In this document: positions 53,801 to 61,825 of the stretch, piece by piece
Layout of the letters: the number at the start of each line of letters is the position of its first letter
Numbering within the stretch: position 1 is the first letter of the stretch
DNA from: Pelagicoccus sp. SDUM812003
GTDB taxonomy: Bacteria; Verrucomicrobiota; Verrucomicrobiia; Opitutales; Opitutaceae
NCBI RefSeq assembly: GCF_031127815.1
Contig: NZ_JARXHY010000009.1
Location: forward strand, 1-64,000
Reading direction: 5' to 3'
Length of the DNA stretch: 64,000 nt
The notes under the pieces: generated by a model
What the model was told of the DNA's origin: nothing
The model's database searches: none
What the model saw: only the letters and a program-made list of their open reading frames with translations
Position numbers and translations under genes: made by a program

Positions 53801-54212
53801 TGGAGGGCAAAATGGCAACCAATCCATTGAGGACCGCATTCGCAGCGCTCTTTCGGAAATTGGAAACCGCAACCAAGGTCCGCTGACTGGCAGCGGCTAT
53901 GAGGACTGGATCGATCGTTTGAGCACCGTAGAGGCCTTGATCGACGATCCTATCGCTAGAGCTCGCATCGAGGAAGCGCGCGAGCGCGCAGAGGACGCTC
54001 GCAGAGACTTCAAGCGTCACGGCGAGCTCCCCCAGTGGGAAATGATTCAAGACGAGATCGCCGCTCCCTTGAACGATGTAAGCGTGTGGTTGCGTTCCGA
54101 GTTGAACCGTATTGAAAACCCGGATGCGCTCCAACCGATCGACTCGGACCCAGTTCCGGAAACCTACGAAGCCTTCGTTCGCCGCTATTACGAATCACTT
54201 GGCGAGCAATGA
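50826..54212 (+). CDS. DUF4175 giant membrane/coiled-coil protein
   Basis: An 1128-residue protein. Three N-terminal membrane helices (about 37-55, 60-78, 155-175) are followed by an extracytoplasmic beta-rich region (190-500) of the DUF4175 kind. It carries LTKADASLSFPEYTGWPDRD and a glycine-rich GGGGQGGMGGQGMELIEK. From about 560 to 1030 it is almost entirely coiled coil, very rich in Glu, Gln, Arg and Ala (EERREAERELKRLEEEQRQL), before a short helical tail. It could span or tether across the periplasm. Its first base is the last base of the preceding stop (TAATG). Confidence 0.85.
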   Translation: MDRQLHPIKKGLTPRLRILLDPVARRLIARDCQRSRTRLFLFAGLLALPLLALAALYPQWASLLLVSMALGGIALIILSWLKERSVDYDYLAAARAIEKEHPELNQALITAVESELSGKSSFLGRRVVEDALAHPSRKNWAEAATRSETRSRIQYSSALASFFVLMLAAYYIAQQETALTPGQPGIDLADRTLTVEPGNTEIERGSSQVVIARFTGSPPDEAFIEFSPSPNSSDSSAKMVKSLSDPVFAFTLSSVEQSTEYRIRYGEQTSQTYSLSVYDLPQLTKADASLSFPEYTGWPDRDVPDTLRVSAIEGTQLQYRFNTNKPVASAVLEDETGERFPLLPSNEASTQFVYEKKIQSSLRFTLHLDDLDGRSNALPPRIQIQAIANQRPTLRVDTPRGDQRYSPIEEIVFSGEASDDFGLLDYGIGLVYSSDRPIETSLQKESEAEENALSAQLRHQVALERKSLQPRDSFSWYLWAKDFGPDGEIRHTTGDLYFADIRPFDEIFREQDPGGGGQGGMGGQGMELIEKQRQITISLFRIKNTETPPESRIEDLVTLQHSQLEAYSELQQMHQMLENPSDKQIASDALRFMEGVELSLTQAIDDSTDQPLPAAWSDAQSAYQELIKLNDSEFNVARSQNQSGGGGSASRSQRQIDELDFRNEENRYETATQAQSLASPEERQNLELIAKLNELSRRQGDLNERIQEMQAAIANATTEEERREAERELKRLEEEQRQLVQNADEAIQQAANRQGARQAREQLQEARERMQQSAEDLQQGDVSQALAAGSRAEETLERSKEDMRNRSSSAFSEAMREARRQARELAEQQQELQQQVSDFEAEFSRRLDDSEQRDELANRIDKQSDRVEAFLEEMRQVAEGAEFAEPMLYRELYQVLRDSNGAEFEERYTQSEQLLRQGFLQNANREQQGLAEDLERLSDRVSQAAESVLGDESSELAFAEEEIESLQQQLDSERQSSEGQARSQESSSPTASGGQNGNQSIEDRIRSALSEIGNRNQGPLTGSGYEDWIDRLSTVEALIDDPIARARIEEARERAEDARRDFKRHGELPQWEMIQDEIAAPLNDVSVWLRSELNRIENPDALQPIDSDPVPETYEAFVRRYYESLGEQ

Positions 54213-54221
54213 CCTGCTGAT

Positions 54222-56573
54222 ATGATTTTCCCAAACAACACGCCCTGGATCCTGGTCGCAATACTTGCCGCTGCGCTGATCTTCCTGTCCTGGCGTTCCT
54301 GGAGAGGCAGCTCTCAAAGAAGCGCCGCAGCGATCGCGCTGCGATCCGCAGGCATTTTGCTGCTGGCTCTGGCGCTCCTAAACCCGCAACGGGTATTCGA
54401 ACGTCCCATACAAGGTCAGAACATTATCGCATTGCTCGCCGACGACAGCCTAGGCATGCGAATCAAGGATCCCGGAGAGCTCCTGGATCGGGGCGAGAGG
54501 ATGAGACAGGCCCTGCATGGTCGCTCCTCCGGATGGTTGACCGATCTGGAAGAGGACTACCAAGTTCGTAGCTATCGATTTTCGAAATCGCTTCAACGCA
54601 TTTCCAGCTACGATTCGCTCGCATTCGAAGGCCAAAGCAGCAAGATCTCCTCCGCCCTGAGCAGCGTCCAGCAACGTCTCGACGAGCGACCCCTCGCCGC
54701 GATCGCCCTTCTCACCGACGGCAATGCCACCGACCAGCCGCTCAGCGATAGCCAGCTCGCCGAGCTGCCTCCCATATTCCCAGTGCTGATAGGCGAAGCC
54801 ACGTCAGTACCAGACCTTTCAATACAGAGGGCTGAATTGAACGTCTCGGCATTCGGCGACGCTCCTCTCAGCTTGGAGGCCAAGTTCCGCCTGCAAGGCC
54901 TTGGCCCCTCCAAAGTGAAGACCACCCTCTCCCAAATCACGCCTACCACCATGAGGCGCGATCTTCCCATCGAAGAGAGGACCCTCACCTTCGAAGACGA
55001 ACAGCAGGAGATGATACAGCGCTCGCAATGGCAAGGCAGCGGAGGTGGCATGCAGTTCTTTGAGCTCCGCGCCGAACTCGCTACCGAAGATGGTCTAGCC
55101 ACACCCTCCGAAGCCACCCTAACCAACAACCGGCGTCTGCTGGTAGCGGACCGAGGTAAGGATCGCTATCGACTGCTCTACGTGACCGGTAGACCGAACT
55201 GGGAATACAAGTTTATGAATCGCGCCTTGAGCGAAGATCCTCAGCTGGAAATGGTCGGCCTGCTACGAGTGGCGAGCAAGGAGCCTCAGTTCGAATTCAA
55301 AGGACGGGCAGGCGAAAACAGCAACTCCCTCTACCGCGGCTTCGGCCGCGAAGACGAGAACGAGCGCTACGACGAGGCGGTGCTCATTCGCATGAATACG
55401 CGAGATAAGGATGAGCTCTTCGGAGGCTTTCCCAATACCGCGCAAGAACTTTTTGAATACGACGCGCTCCTCCTCGACGATATCGAAGCGGACTTCTTCA
55501 CCTTCAATCAACTCGCCCTGATCCGAGACTTCGTTCGCCAAAGGGGAGGCGGACTCATGATGCTCGGAGGTGTGAACAGCTACGAGGACGGCGGCTACCA
55601 TGACTCCCCGCTCGCCCAGCTTCTGCCCTATTACCCCACTCCATCCGCCTCCGACGAAACCACGGATCGGCAGGTCGCGTGGGACCTAACGCGAGATGGC
55701 TGGGTCGAGCCATGGATGCGCATCCACGATCTGGAGACAGTGGAGCAGCAGCGCATCAGCCAGATGCCTCTCCTGCGCGTTTACAATGTTTTCGGAAAAC
55801 CGAAACCCGGCTCGCGGCAACTGGCTGTGCTCGAGGAAGCGGACGGCATGGAACGGCCCGCTCTCCTGGTTCGAAACTTCGGATCGGGTCGCGTGGCAAG
55901 TCTGGCGGTGGGCGACTTGTGGCGTTGGGGCATGCAGGACGCGGCGTCTCAAGCGGATCTGGCCCAGTTCTGGCGTCAGGTCTCCCGATGGCTGGTGAAG
56001 GACAATCTCAGCCGGTTCAGCCTCTCGGCAACCGTTTCCGAATCTGGAGAAACCAGCCTCCGAGCCCGTGCCCTCGACCCCGAATTTCTTCCTTTGCGCT
56101 CCAGCCGCGCCCTAGCGACCGTCACCCGAATCGCATCCGCCTCCGATCGCTCGCAAACCAGCGAAACGCTGCTCCAGGTCGACATGGCGACTGTATCCGA
56201 CAGTCCAGGACAATTTACGTTAGACCTACCAGCGCTCGAGGATGGAATCTACCATGCAAGCGTCGAAGTCCTCGATGGCAGCGGAGCCATTCTCGGAGAA
56301 GCGGAAACCGGCTGGGCGCTGGATGCTCTATCGGCGGAATTCGCTTCCTTGTCACCAAATCGCAACTACCTGGAGAGAATCGCACGCGCTACAGGAGGAG
56401 AGGTGCTCGAGCTTTCGGAACTGCCGGAGCTGGGGGCGCAGATTCGATCCCAGCCTGCTCCCGCCACCGAGACCCTGCTCAAGCCGATCTGGCACAACAA
56501 CCTATTCTACCTCGCGGCGCTCGCGGCGTTTCTAGGCGAATGGCTCATGCGAAGAAAGAGAGGTTTGGCGTGA
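54222..56573 (+). CDS. VWA/GATase1-like membrane protein
   Basis: A 783-residue protein with two N-terminal membrane helices (about 8-25 and 40-57), a VWA-like region (IIALLADDSLGMRIKDPGEL) and a GATase1-like domain in the middle. That domain has YDALLLDDIEADFFTFNQLA, FVRQRGGGLMMLGGVNSYED and GGYHDSPLAQLLPYYP; the usual Cys is replaced by Gly/Val, so no amidotransferase chemistry is expected. A C-terminal helix (FYLAALAAFLGEWLMRRKR) closes it. It is co-transcribed and overlaps the pseudo-caspase gene by four bases. Confidence 0.86.
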   Translation: MIFPNNTPWILVAILAAALIFLSWRSWRGSSQRSAAAIALRSAGILLLALALLNPQRVFERPIQGQNIIALLADDSLGMRIKDPGELLDRGERMRQALHGRSSGWLTDLEEDYQVRSYRFSKSLQRISSYDSLAFEGQSSKISSALSSVQQRLDERPLAAIALLTDGNATDQPLSDSQLAELPPIFPVLIGEATSVPDLSIQRAELNVSAFGDAPLSLEAKFRLQGLGPSKVKTTLSQITPTTMRRDLPIEERTLTFEDEQQEMIQRSQWQGSGGGMQFFELRAELATEDGLATPSEATLTNNRRLLVADRGKDRYRLLYVTGRPNWEYKFMNRALSEDPQLEMVGLLRVASKEPQFEFKGRAGENSNSLYRGFGREDENERYDEAVLIRMNTRDKDELFGGFPNTAQELFEYDALLLDDIEADFFTFNQLALIRDFVRQRGGGLMMLGGVNSYEDGGYHDSPLAQLLPYYPTPSASDETTDRQVAWDLTRDGWVEPWMRIHDLETVEQQRISQMPLLRVYNVFGKPKPGSRQLAVLEEADGMERPALLVRNFGSGRVASLAVGDLWRWGMQDAASQADLAQFWRQVSRWLVKDNLSRFSLSATVSESGETSLRARALDPEFLPLRSSRALATVTRIASASDRSQTSETLLQVDMATVSDSPGQFTLDLPALEDGIYHASVEVLDGSGAILGEAETGWALDALSAEFASLSPNRNYLERIARATGGEVLELSELPELGAQIRSQPAPATETLLKPIWHNNLFYLAALAAFLGEWLMRRKRGLA

Positions 56574-57529
56574 TTTCTCCAGTGAGATTCCTTTTCGCAA
56601 TAGCGACTGCCTGGTCCATGTTGACGAGTAGCCTGCCCGCTCAGACCCTACTGCTGATTCAGGGAGCGGCTGGCGAGGAGAGCTTTCGCGAAGGTTTCGA
56701 TCGAGCCGCAGACACTTGGGTCGAACTGGCGGAGCAAGCGGATCTGCAGACCAAGCGTATCCAACAAACGGAGCAAGGCATCGAACCTGCGGACCAAGTC
56801 GTTTCCTGGATCGCAGAGCAGCCAGAGGATTCCGAACTCTGGATCGTATACATTGGCCACGGTACGCATTCCTCGACCGCGACCAAACTCAACTTGGTAG
56901 GGAAGGACCTGAGCGTCCAGGACATCGCGGCCGCGCTGAGAGCCCATACCGGCAACTTGATCTTTATTCACGGCGGCTCGGCGAGCGCCCCCTTCATCCC
57001 CGCGTTATCGGGCGAAAAGCGGGTTATCATCACCGCGACCCGAAGCGGATCCGAGCAGAACTACGCCCGATTCGGCGAATACTTCGCTCAAGCCCTGGCG
57101 AGCGATCAAAGCGATCTGGACAGGGACGGGAGCGTCTCGCTACTTGAAGCCTATCTCAGCGCGTCGCAAGCCGTTGATTCCTATTACTTCGAAGCCGGAC
57201 GCCTCGCCACGGAACACGCTTTGATAGATGACAATGGGGATGGGAGAGGAAGCCAGGCAGAGCTATTCGACGGCTTGCGCGCAGCACAGGGCGTCGATAT
57301 CGCCCGAGCTGATGGACGACTCGCTCGCCGCGTTTCCCTGAAGCCGCCTGATGAGAGTATCCAGCTAACAAGCGCGCAGCGCGAACTGAGGAACAAACTA
57401 GAGCTCCAACTGGAACAACTGCAAGGAGACCGCGATTCGATGAGCGACGCGGAGTATTTTCGCGAGCTGGAGGCAATCCTCAGCGAACTCTCCGTGCTGT
57501 ACCTCCCGAGCGAAGCCGAAGACTCCTAG
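56570..57529 (+). CDS. Secreted caspase-like protein without catalytic cysteine
   Basis: A 319-residue protein from GTG 56570 (GTGA overlap). A signal peptide (VRFLFAIATAWSMLTSSLPA) precedes a caspase-fold domain. The catalytic-His strand is present as LWIVYIGHGTHSS (about 90-100). The second strand, which normally ends in D-x-C-x-S-G, here reads NLIFIHGGSASAPFIPALSG (about 128-147) with no cysteine. The following VIITATRSGSEQNYARFGEY is typical of the family. An EF-hand-like DLDRDGSVSLLEAY comes next (about 184). It is the last gene of the operon. Proteolytic activity is not expected; a structural or substrate-binding role is inferred. Confidence 0.8.
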   Translation: MISPVRFLFAIATAWSMLTSSLPAQTLLLIQGAAGEESFREGFDRAADTWVELAEQADLQTKRIQQTEQGIEPADQVVSWIAEQPEDSELWIVYIGHGTHSSTATKLNLVGKDLSVQDIAAALRAHTGNLIFIHGGSASAPFIPALSGEKRVIITATRSGSEQNYARFGEYFAQALASDQSDLDRDGSVSLLEAYLSASQAVDSYYFEAGRLATEHALIDDNGDGRGSQAELFDGLRAAQGVDIARADGRLARRVSLKPPDESIQLTSAQRELRNKLELQLEQLQGDRDSMSDAEYFRELEAILSELSVLYLPSEAEDS

Positions 57530-57563
57530 CCGCATTTTCGCTTTCTAAGGACGGCTCAGGATA

Positions 57564-57600
57564 AAAGGCGTGGCAGCCGATATCCGCCACGCCTTTCCTA
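57564..57600. terminator. Bidirectional terminator hairpin
   Basis: AAAGGCGTGGC (57564-57574) pairs perfectly with GCCACGCCTTT (57586-57596) around an 11-base loop. It separates the end of the 14 kb operon (57529) from the convergent Ric gene (57632). T residues at both ends allow use from both sides. Confidence 0.8.
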
Positions 57601-57631
57601 TTCCGTCAGGCTCCTCCCCAAAGGCTCGTCA

Positions 57632-58354
57632 TCACCTTCTCAACCTTTCGAGGACAGCTGGAAACAATTCCGCGTTCTCCAGATTGGCATGACGCCTAAG
57701 GTCCTCCTCGAATTCCTCCAATCCGGAAAACAGAGCCCGGTAGGTGTTGCATGCATGCTCGGGCGCTTGATAGTCGTCACTCAACGTTTTGATGCGAGCC
57801 ATGGCCTCGCCCGCTACATCGAAATTCCATCGCATAGCGCTGAGCAGCTCGTCCGCATGCGCTGGCTCGAGCGTCAGCAACGGATCGGCCAGTCGATGTA
57901 TTTGGGGGAAGATTTCAAGCTCCTCCTTGGCGAGCTGCTTAAGGAGTTCGAACGAGAGGTCATCGAAGGTATCAAGGATTTCCACAAGCCGTGGTTCCCT
58001 TTCCCCATGAACCGTAGCGACTCGCTTCGCCATGGCCAGCAGACGTGGCGTTTCCTCGCGAAAACGATCATGATACGTATTCACAATATAGTGACATAGA
58101 TCCGAAAGTCGCATTGTGGCAGGACTCACCTCCTCCAGCGTCTCCGCCTCCATCTCTCCCTCAAGCAAAACAACCAAGTCATCAACCTGAAGCCCTTTGC
58201 TTTCACACGCTTCGCGCAAGGTTCTCTTTCCTTGGCAACAAAAGTCGATCCGATGCTTCTGGAAGATCCTAGAACGCCCAGGGCGCTCCGCCACGAGGTC
58301 TCCGATGGGACGATTCTCGAAACCTGCGTTTCTAAACGATATGTTATTCTCCAT
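57632..58354 (-). CDS. ric: Ric/YtfE/ScdA iron-sulfur cluster repair di-iron protein
   Basis: A 240-residue protein. The N-terminal DUF542 domain has IFQKHRIDFCCQGKRTLREA with Cys39-Cys40. A hemerythrin-like part (80-240) has ligands in CHYIVNTYHDRFREETPRLL, KEELEIFPQIHRL and HANLENAELFPA. Ric restores iron centres damaged by nitric oxide. ATG 58354 fits the family start; AAAGGAG lies directly before it. It follows the NO reductase gene by 34 bases, and the two probably form a NO-response operon. Confidence 0.9.
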   Translation of the reverse strand: MENNISFRNAGFENRPIGDLVAERPGRSRIFQKHRIDFCCQGKRTLREACESKGLQVDDLVVLLEGEMEAETLEEVSPATMRLSDLCHYIVNTYHDRFREETPRLLAMAKRVATVHGEREPRLVEILDTFDDLSFELLKQLAKEELEIFPQIHRLADPLLTLEPAHADELLSAMRWNFDVAGEAMARIKTLSDDYQAPEHACNTYRALFSGLEEFEEDLRRHANLENAELFPAVLERLRR

Positions 58355-58388
58355 CTCCTTTGTATTCTGTATTCTGTTACACGTTCTA

Positions 58389-60773
58389 TCACACCAAAGC
58401 ATGCTCCGACTCCGGACTGGCAGACCCAGGTCTGACTCGTCCACCGGCCTTACCCCCAAGTTCGAGCTCCGATCCTCCCTTCGCTAGCTTGAAGACGTGC
58501 AGGACGAAGGCTCCCACGCCTACCGCGAAGAGGATATCTCCCACGGTTCTAAGCCAACGCAGCGCCTCCATGGTATCGCTCTGCATGAATTCGGCGGATC
58601 TCGCGTACCACATGCCCTGCTCCAGGCTCGCCCAGACCTGCCAAAGACCGATCGGCAGCAGGGATAGCAGGACCATGGCGGTCAGACCCGCGTTCAATCC
58701 CCAGAACGATACCCAGATCAGTCGATCGTTCTCAACGGCGTTTGGACGCAGGCCCTTCAAGCAGAACAGAACTAGTCCGATGCCGAGCATGCCGTAAACT
58801 CCGAAGAGCGCCGTGTGACCATGCACTGCCGTCGTATTCAATCCTTGCATATAGTAGAGCGCGATGGGTGGATTGATCAAAAATCCGAATATGCCCGCTC
58901 CCACCAGGTTCCAGAAAGCAACCGATACGAAGAAGTAGATCGGCCACTTGTATTCCTTCACCCATGACGCGGATCTCGAGAGTTTCAGATTTTCAACCGC
59001 TTCGAATCCGATCAGTACCAATGGAGCGACCTCCAGAGCGCTGAATACCGAACCGAGAGCCAGTATGGATGTCGGCGTTCCGGAAAAATAGATGTGGTGA
59101 AACGTGCCGATGATTCCGCCGAAGAGAAAGATAGTGGTCGAAGCCAGGGCGGCCTTGGTCGCGAAGACGCTTCCTATCAGTTTCAAGCGAGTGAAGAGAA
59201 ATGCGATCACCACGGTGGCGAACACTTCGAAGAAACCCTCTACCCAAAGATGGACCACCCACCAGCGCCAGTACTCAGCCAACGCTAGATGCGTATCCTT
59301 CCCCCACATCAAACCAGCTCCGTAGAACAAGGCGATCGCAGTCGAGGCTACCAGAAAGAGAGCGATCAGGTGACGGTTCTCGCTCGGCTTGCGCAAAGCA
59401 GGCCAAATCGCCCTCACCATCAATCCAAGCCACAGAAACAGCCCAACAAACAGGAAGATCTGCCAGAATCGGCCAAGATCCACGTATTCATAACCTTGAT
59501 GCCCAAACCAGAAATTCGTTTCCAAACCAATCGTCTGACGCGTTCCAAGCCACTCCCCGAAGAGGGAGCCAAACACGATCACTACCAAACAGACAAAGAG
59601 CAGATCGACGCCGATACGCTGAAACTTCGGTTCGTATCCAGAAACCGCTGGCCCAAGAAAGAGACCGGTAGCCAGCCAAGCGGTTGCGATCCAGAAAATG
59701 CCAAGCTGCGTATGCCAAGTCCGAGTGACGGAGTACGGAATCCAGTCCGCGAGCGGAAATCCGAAAAAGCCATCGCCTTCTACCCCGTAGTGCGCGGTGA
59801 GAATGCCCATCGCTATCTGCAGCAGAAGCAGCAACCCTACGACCGCAAAGTACTTGTAGGTTGCCCGCATCGATGCAGTGATCGTCAAAGTCAGCTTGGG
59901 AGCGGACCCGGGAGCCCTGTGCTCCTCCTCTTTCGATGCGGCGATCCTCCAAGCCAAAATCGCGATGCCGACCAGCAGGAGAATCACGCTAATGATAGAC
60001 CAAAGCACCACGCCCGAACTTGGGGCATTGCCGATGGCATCCTCCGCTGGCCAATTGTTGGTATAGGAAATCGCAGACTTGCTATCCCAAAGATTTCCTT
60101 CTCGATATTCATCGCGAACCGTGGTGGTGGCCCAGGTGGTCCAGAAGAAGAAAGCGTTCAACTGATGCTGGCGCTGTTCGTCCTTGATGGTATTTCGGGC
60201 GATCGCGTAGTAGTCCCTCAACTCCACAGGATCGTATCCTCCATCCGAATACGGCTCGACCGCTGAGGCGAACGCGGTATCGTCTCCGAATATCGCCGCG
60301 TAGTAGGCCGAAAGAGATTTAATAACCTCCGCCCTCTCCTCGGAAACGTTCAACGCTCCGCTTTCCGAATCATAGGTGTTGCGTCTCATTTGCTCCTTGA
60401 CCAGCCGATCCAACCTCAGTCGATCCAAATCGCTCAGCTCGGCGTAGGGTTTGCTCGTTTCTCGCTCGGACAGTCGATCGCGCAGCATGAGCAGCTCCCG
60501 ATGCGCCCAATCCGCATTCCAGTCCGGAGCGACATAGGAACCGTGTCCCCAGATGCTCCCGACTTCCTGTCCACCGATCGACTGCCAGACATTCTGTCCG
60601 GTCCTGATATCCTCTCCAGTGAACAAGGTCTCCCCGCTCTCCGACCGCACGCGTTCCGGTATCGGAGGAGCCTTTCGGTAGATTTCCAGCCCATAGTAAC
60701 CAAGCGTCGCGAAGGACGCCACGATCACTGCGGACAAAGCCAGCCAGTAGTTCGCATATTTGAATCTAAGCAT
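58389..60773 (-). CDS. norZ: Quinol-dependent nitric oxide reductase (qNOR)
   Basis: A 794-residue heme-copper-type enzyme that reduces NO to N2O with electrons from quinol. It has the fused N-terminal qNOR domain (TGQNVWQSIGGQEVGSIWGH, about 60-80) and about fourteen membrane helices. Helix patterns with heme and FeB ligands are EYWRWWVVHLWVEGFFEVFA, GTFHHIYFSGTP and AVHGHTALFGVYGMLG; the glutamate VEGFFE is conserved. The C-terminus is charged. A 26-base palindrome lies 20 bases before its start. It is detoxifying rather than respiratory in this context, since no nitrite reductase is visible. Confidence 0.93.
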   Translation of the reverse strand: MLRFKYANYWLALSAVIVASFATLGYYGLEIYRKAPPIPERVRSESGETLFTGEDIRTGQNVWQSIGGQEVGSIWGHGSYVAPDWNADWAHRELLMLRDRLSERETSKPYAELSDLDRLRLDRLVKEQMRRNTYDSESGALNVSEERAEVIKSLSAYYAAIFGDDTAFASAVEPYSDGGYDPVELRDYYAIARNTIKDEQRQHQLNAFFFWTTWATTTVRDEYREGNLWDSKSAISYTNNWPAEDAIGNAPSSGVVLWSIISVILLLVGIAILAWRIAASKEEEHRAPGSAPKLTLTITASMRATYKYFAVVGLLLLLQIAMGILTAHYGVEGDGFFGFPLADWIPYSVTRTWHTQLGIFWIATAWLATGLFLGPAVSGYEPKFQRIGVDLLFVCLVVIVFGSLFGEWLGTRQTIGLETNFWFGHQGYEYVDLGRFWQIFLFVGLFLWLGLMVRAIWPALRKPSENRHLIALFLVASTAIALFYGAGLMWGKDTHLALAEYWRWWVVHLWVEGFFEVFATVVIAFLFTRLKLIGSVFATKAALASTTIFLFGGIIGTFHHIYFSGTPTSILALGSVFSALEVAPLVLIGFEAVENLKLSRSASWVKEYKWPIYFFVSVAFWNLVGAGIFGFLINPPIALYYMQGLNTTAVHGHTALFGVYGMLGIGLVLFCLKGLRPNAVENDRLIWVSFWGLNAGLTAMVLLSLLPIGLWQVWASLEQGMWYARSAEFMQSDTMEALRWLRTVGDILFAVGVGAFVLHVFKLAKGGSELELGGKAGGRVRPGSASPESEHALV

Positions 60774-61179
60774 CGGATTGTTCCCCTGTTTTTAAATTGG
60801 ATAGGACCATCCAATTTACGACAATGCATCCAAACTGGGTAACTGGATGTCAACGTCCATTTTAGGTTTTTTATCAAACGCCAAGCGTGGCCCTTCTATA
60901 AGCCAGCGTCGGTGGCGACACCCTTCGTCCGATCCGCTGACGACACCGCCGCGCTCGTCGGGTGGTTCTTCAGCGACCTGATCGGGCTCGCCAGGCATGA
61001 CGGGGACGCGTTTCGTCTCCCGCTAGGATGGGATACAATTTCCCCTGATACATTCTCTCTAGCAGCAATCCGCAGCGCTCGGTTTTCGTGGTAACCAGTC
61101 GACGTATGAAATCGGCAAAGGCGAAAACGCCCGCGCAATCCACGTGTTTCGTATCCACAATTCTTACACACCTATCAAA
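60774..61179. other. Divergent intergenic region between qNOR and the beta-barrel gene
   Basis: About 400 bases with no convincing gene. It includes the palindromic operator at 60793-60818. The word GGATG/CATCC recurs next to it (60820-60855). Confidence 0.45.
60793..60818 (-). promoter_or_regulatory. Palindromic operator in front of the NO reductase gene
   Basis: TAAATTGGAT (60793-60802) is the exact inverse of ATCCAATTTA (60809-60818) across AGGACC. It lies 20-45 bases before the qNOR start codon, where a repressor would block or an activator would stimulate transcription. It is not the FNR/DNR consensus (TTGAT-N4-ATCAA) nor the E. coli NsrR site. The regulator is unknown and none is encoded next to it. 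Confidence 0.75.
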
Positions 61180-61755
61180 ATGAAAAGAATCCAAACCCTA
61201 TTTTTCGCGGGACTCGCATCTCTCACCTTCGCTGCGGGCGCCTCTGGCGACAGCCTACTGGGTCAGCGCTACGTTGGCCTGAGCATCGGAAGCGATTTCG
61301 ATTTCGACGAGGCCTCGTACGGCATCGAGTTCAACTCGAATCTCCATCGAGGCTTAGACCTCGGCCTCGATCTGGCGAGCTCCGACGACGGCGACAGGAT
61401 CATGGCCACCCTCGACCTTACCTTCTACCGCGACCTGACCGGCGGGCAGCGAAGCTTTGCCTACTTCAGCCCGATCGCTGGCTACGTGGACCTCGACTAC
61501 CCATCCCTTTTCGAGGATTCGAACAGCTTTCTCTACGGAGCGAAAGTCGGCATCGAGCATCAACTCACCGATAGGACCAATCTCGACCTTTCTACCGCCT
61601 ATATCGATACGGACGAACTCGGCGACCTCGGCGTGACTTTCGGGGTCGAAATCAACCGCTGGCTGACCGACTCCATCAACGCCGGAGTCGAGATTTCGTA
61701 CAATAGCGAGGCGGAAGACGAAGCCATCAGCCTCTTCGGGCGCTGGCGCTTCTGA
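61180..61755 (+). CDS. Small outer-membrane beta-barrel protein
   Basis: A 191-residue protein with a signal peptide (TLFFAGLASLTFAAGASG, cut near 23). The mature part has alternating strands typical of an eight-stranded barrel (RYVGLSIGSDFDF, GLDLGLDLASS, FAYFSPIAGYVDLDY) and ends in Phe (LFGRWRF), the outer-membrane insertion signal. No family is assigned with certainty; it resembles OmpA-like or OmpW-like small barrels. ATG 61180 is used. A strong terminator follows. Confidence 0.82.
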   Translation: MKRIQTLFFAGLASLTFAAGASGDSLLGQRYVGLSIGSDFDFDEASYGIEFNSNLHRGLDLGLDLASSDDGDRIMATLDLTFYRDLTGGQRSFAYFSPIAGYVDLDYPSLFEDSNSFLYGAKVGIEHQLTDRTNLDLSTAYIDTDELGDLGVTFGVEINRWLTDSINAGVEISYNSEAEDEAISLFGRWRF

Positions 61756-61792
61756 TCAGTCCGAAAACGCTTTTCCACAACAAACAGTCCTC

Positions 61793-61825
61793 AGCCCCGA
61801 AGTTCGCTTCGGGGCTTTTTCATTT
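61793..61825. terminator. Intrinsic terminator, loop TTCG
   Basis: AGCCCCGAAG (61793-61802) pairs perfectly with CTTCGGGGCT (61807-61816) around the stable UUCG tetraloop, followed by TTTTCATTTC. The stop codon of the convergent TfoX-N gene lies at its right edge (61820-61822), so it can serve both genes. Confidence 0.88.

Noticed and set aside
54222-56573. Active glutamine amidotransferase
   Set aside because: The nucleophile-elbow region reads MMLGGVNSYED, lacking the cysteine, so only the fold is supported.
60912-61094. A 60-codon open frame between the NO reductase and beta-barrel genes
   Set aside because: No ribosome site, no similarity, no hydrophobic or repeat pattern; it lies in a divergent promoter region.
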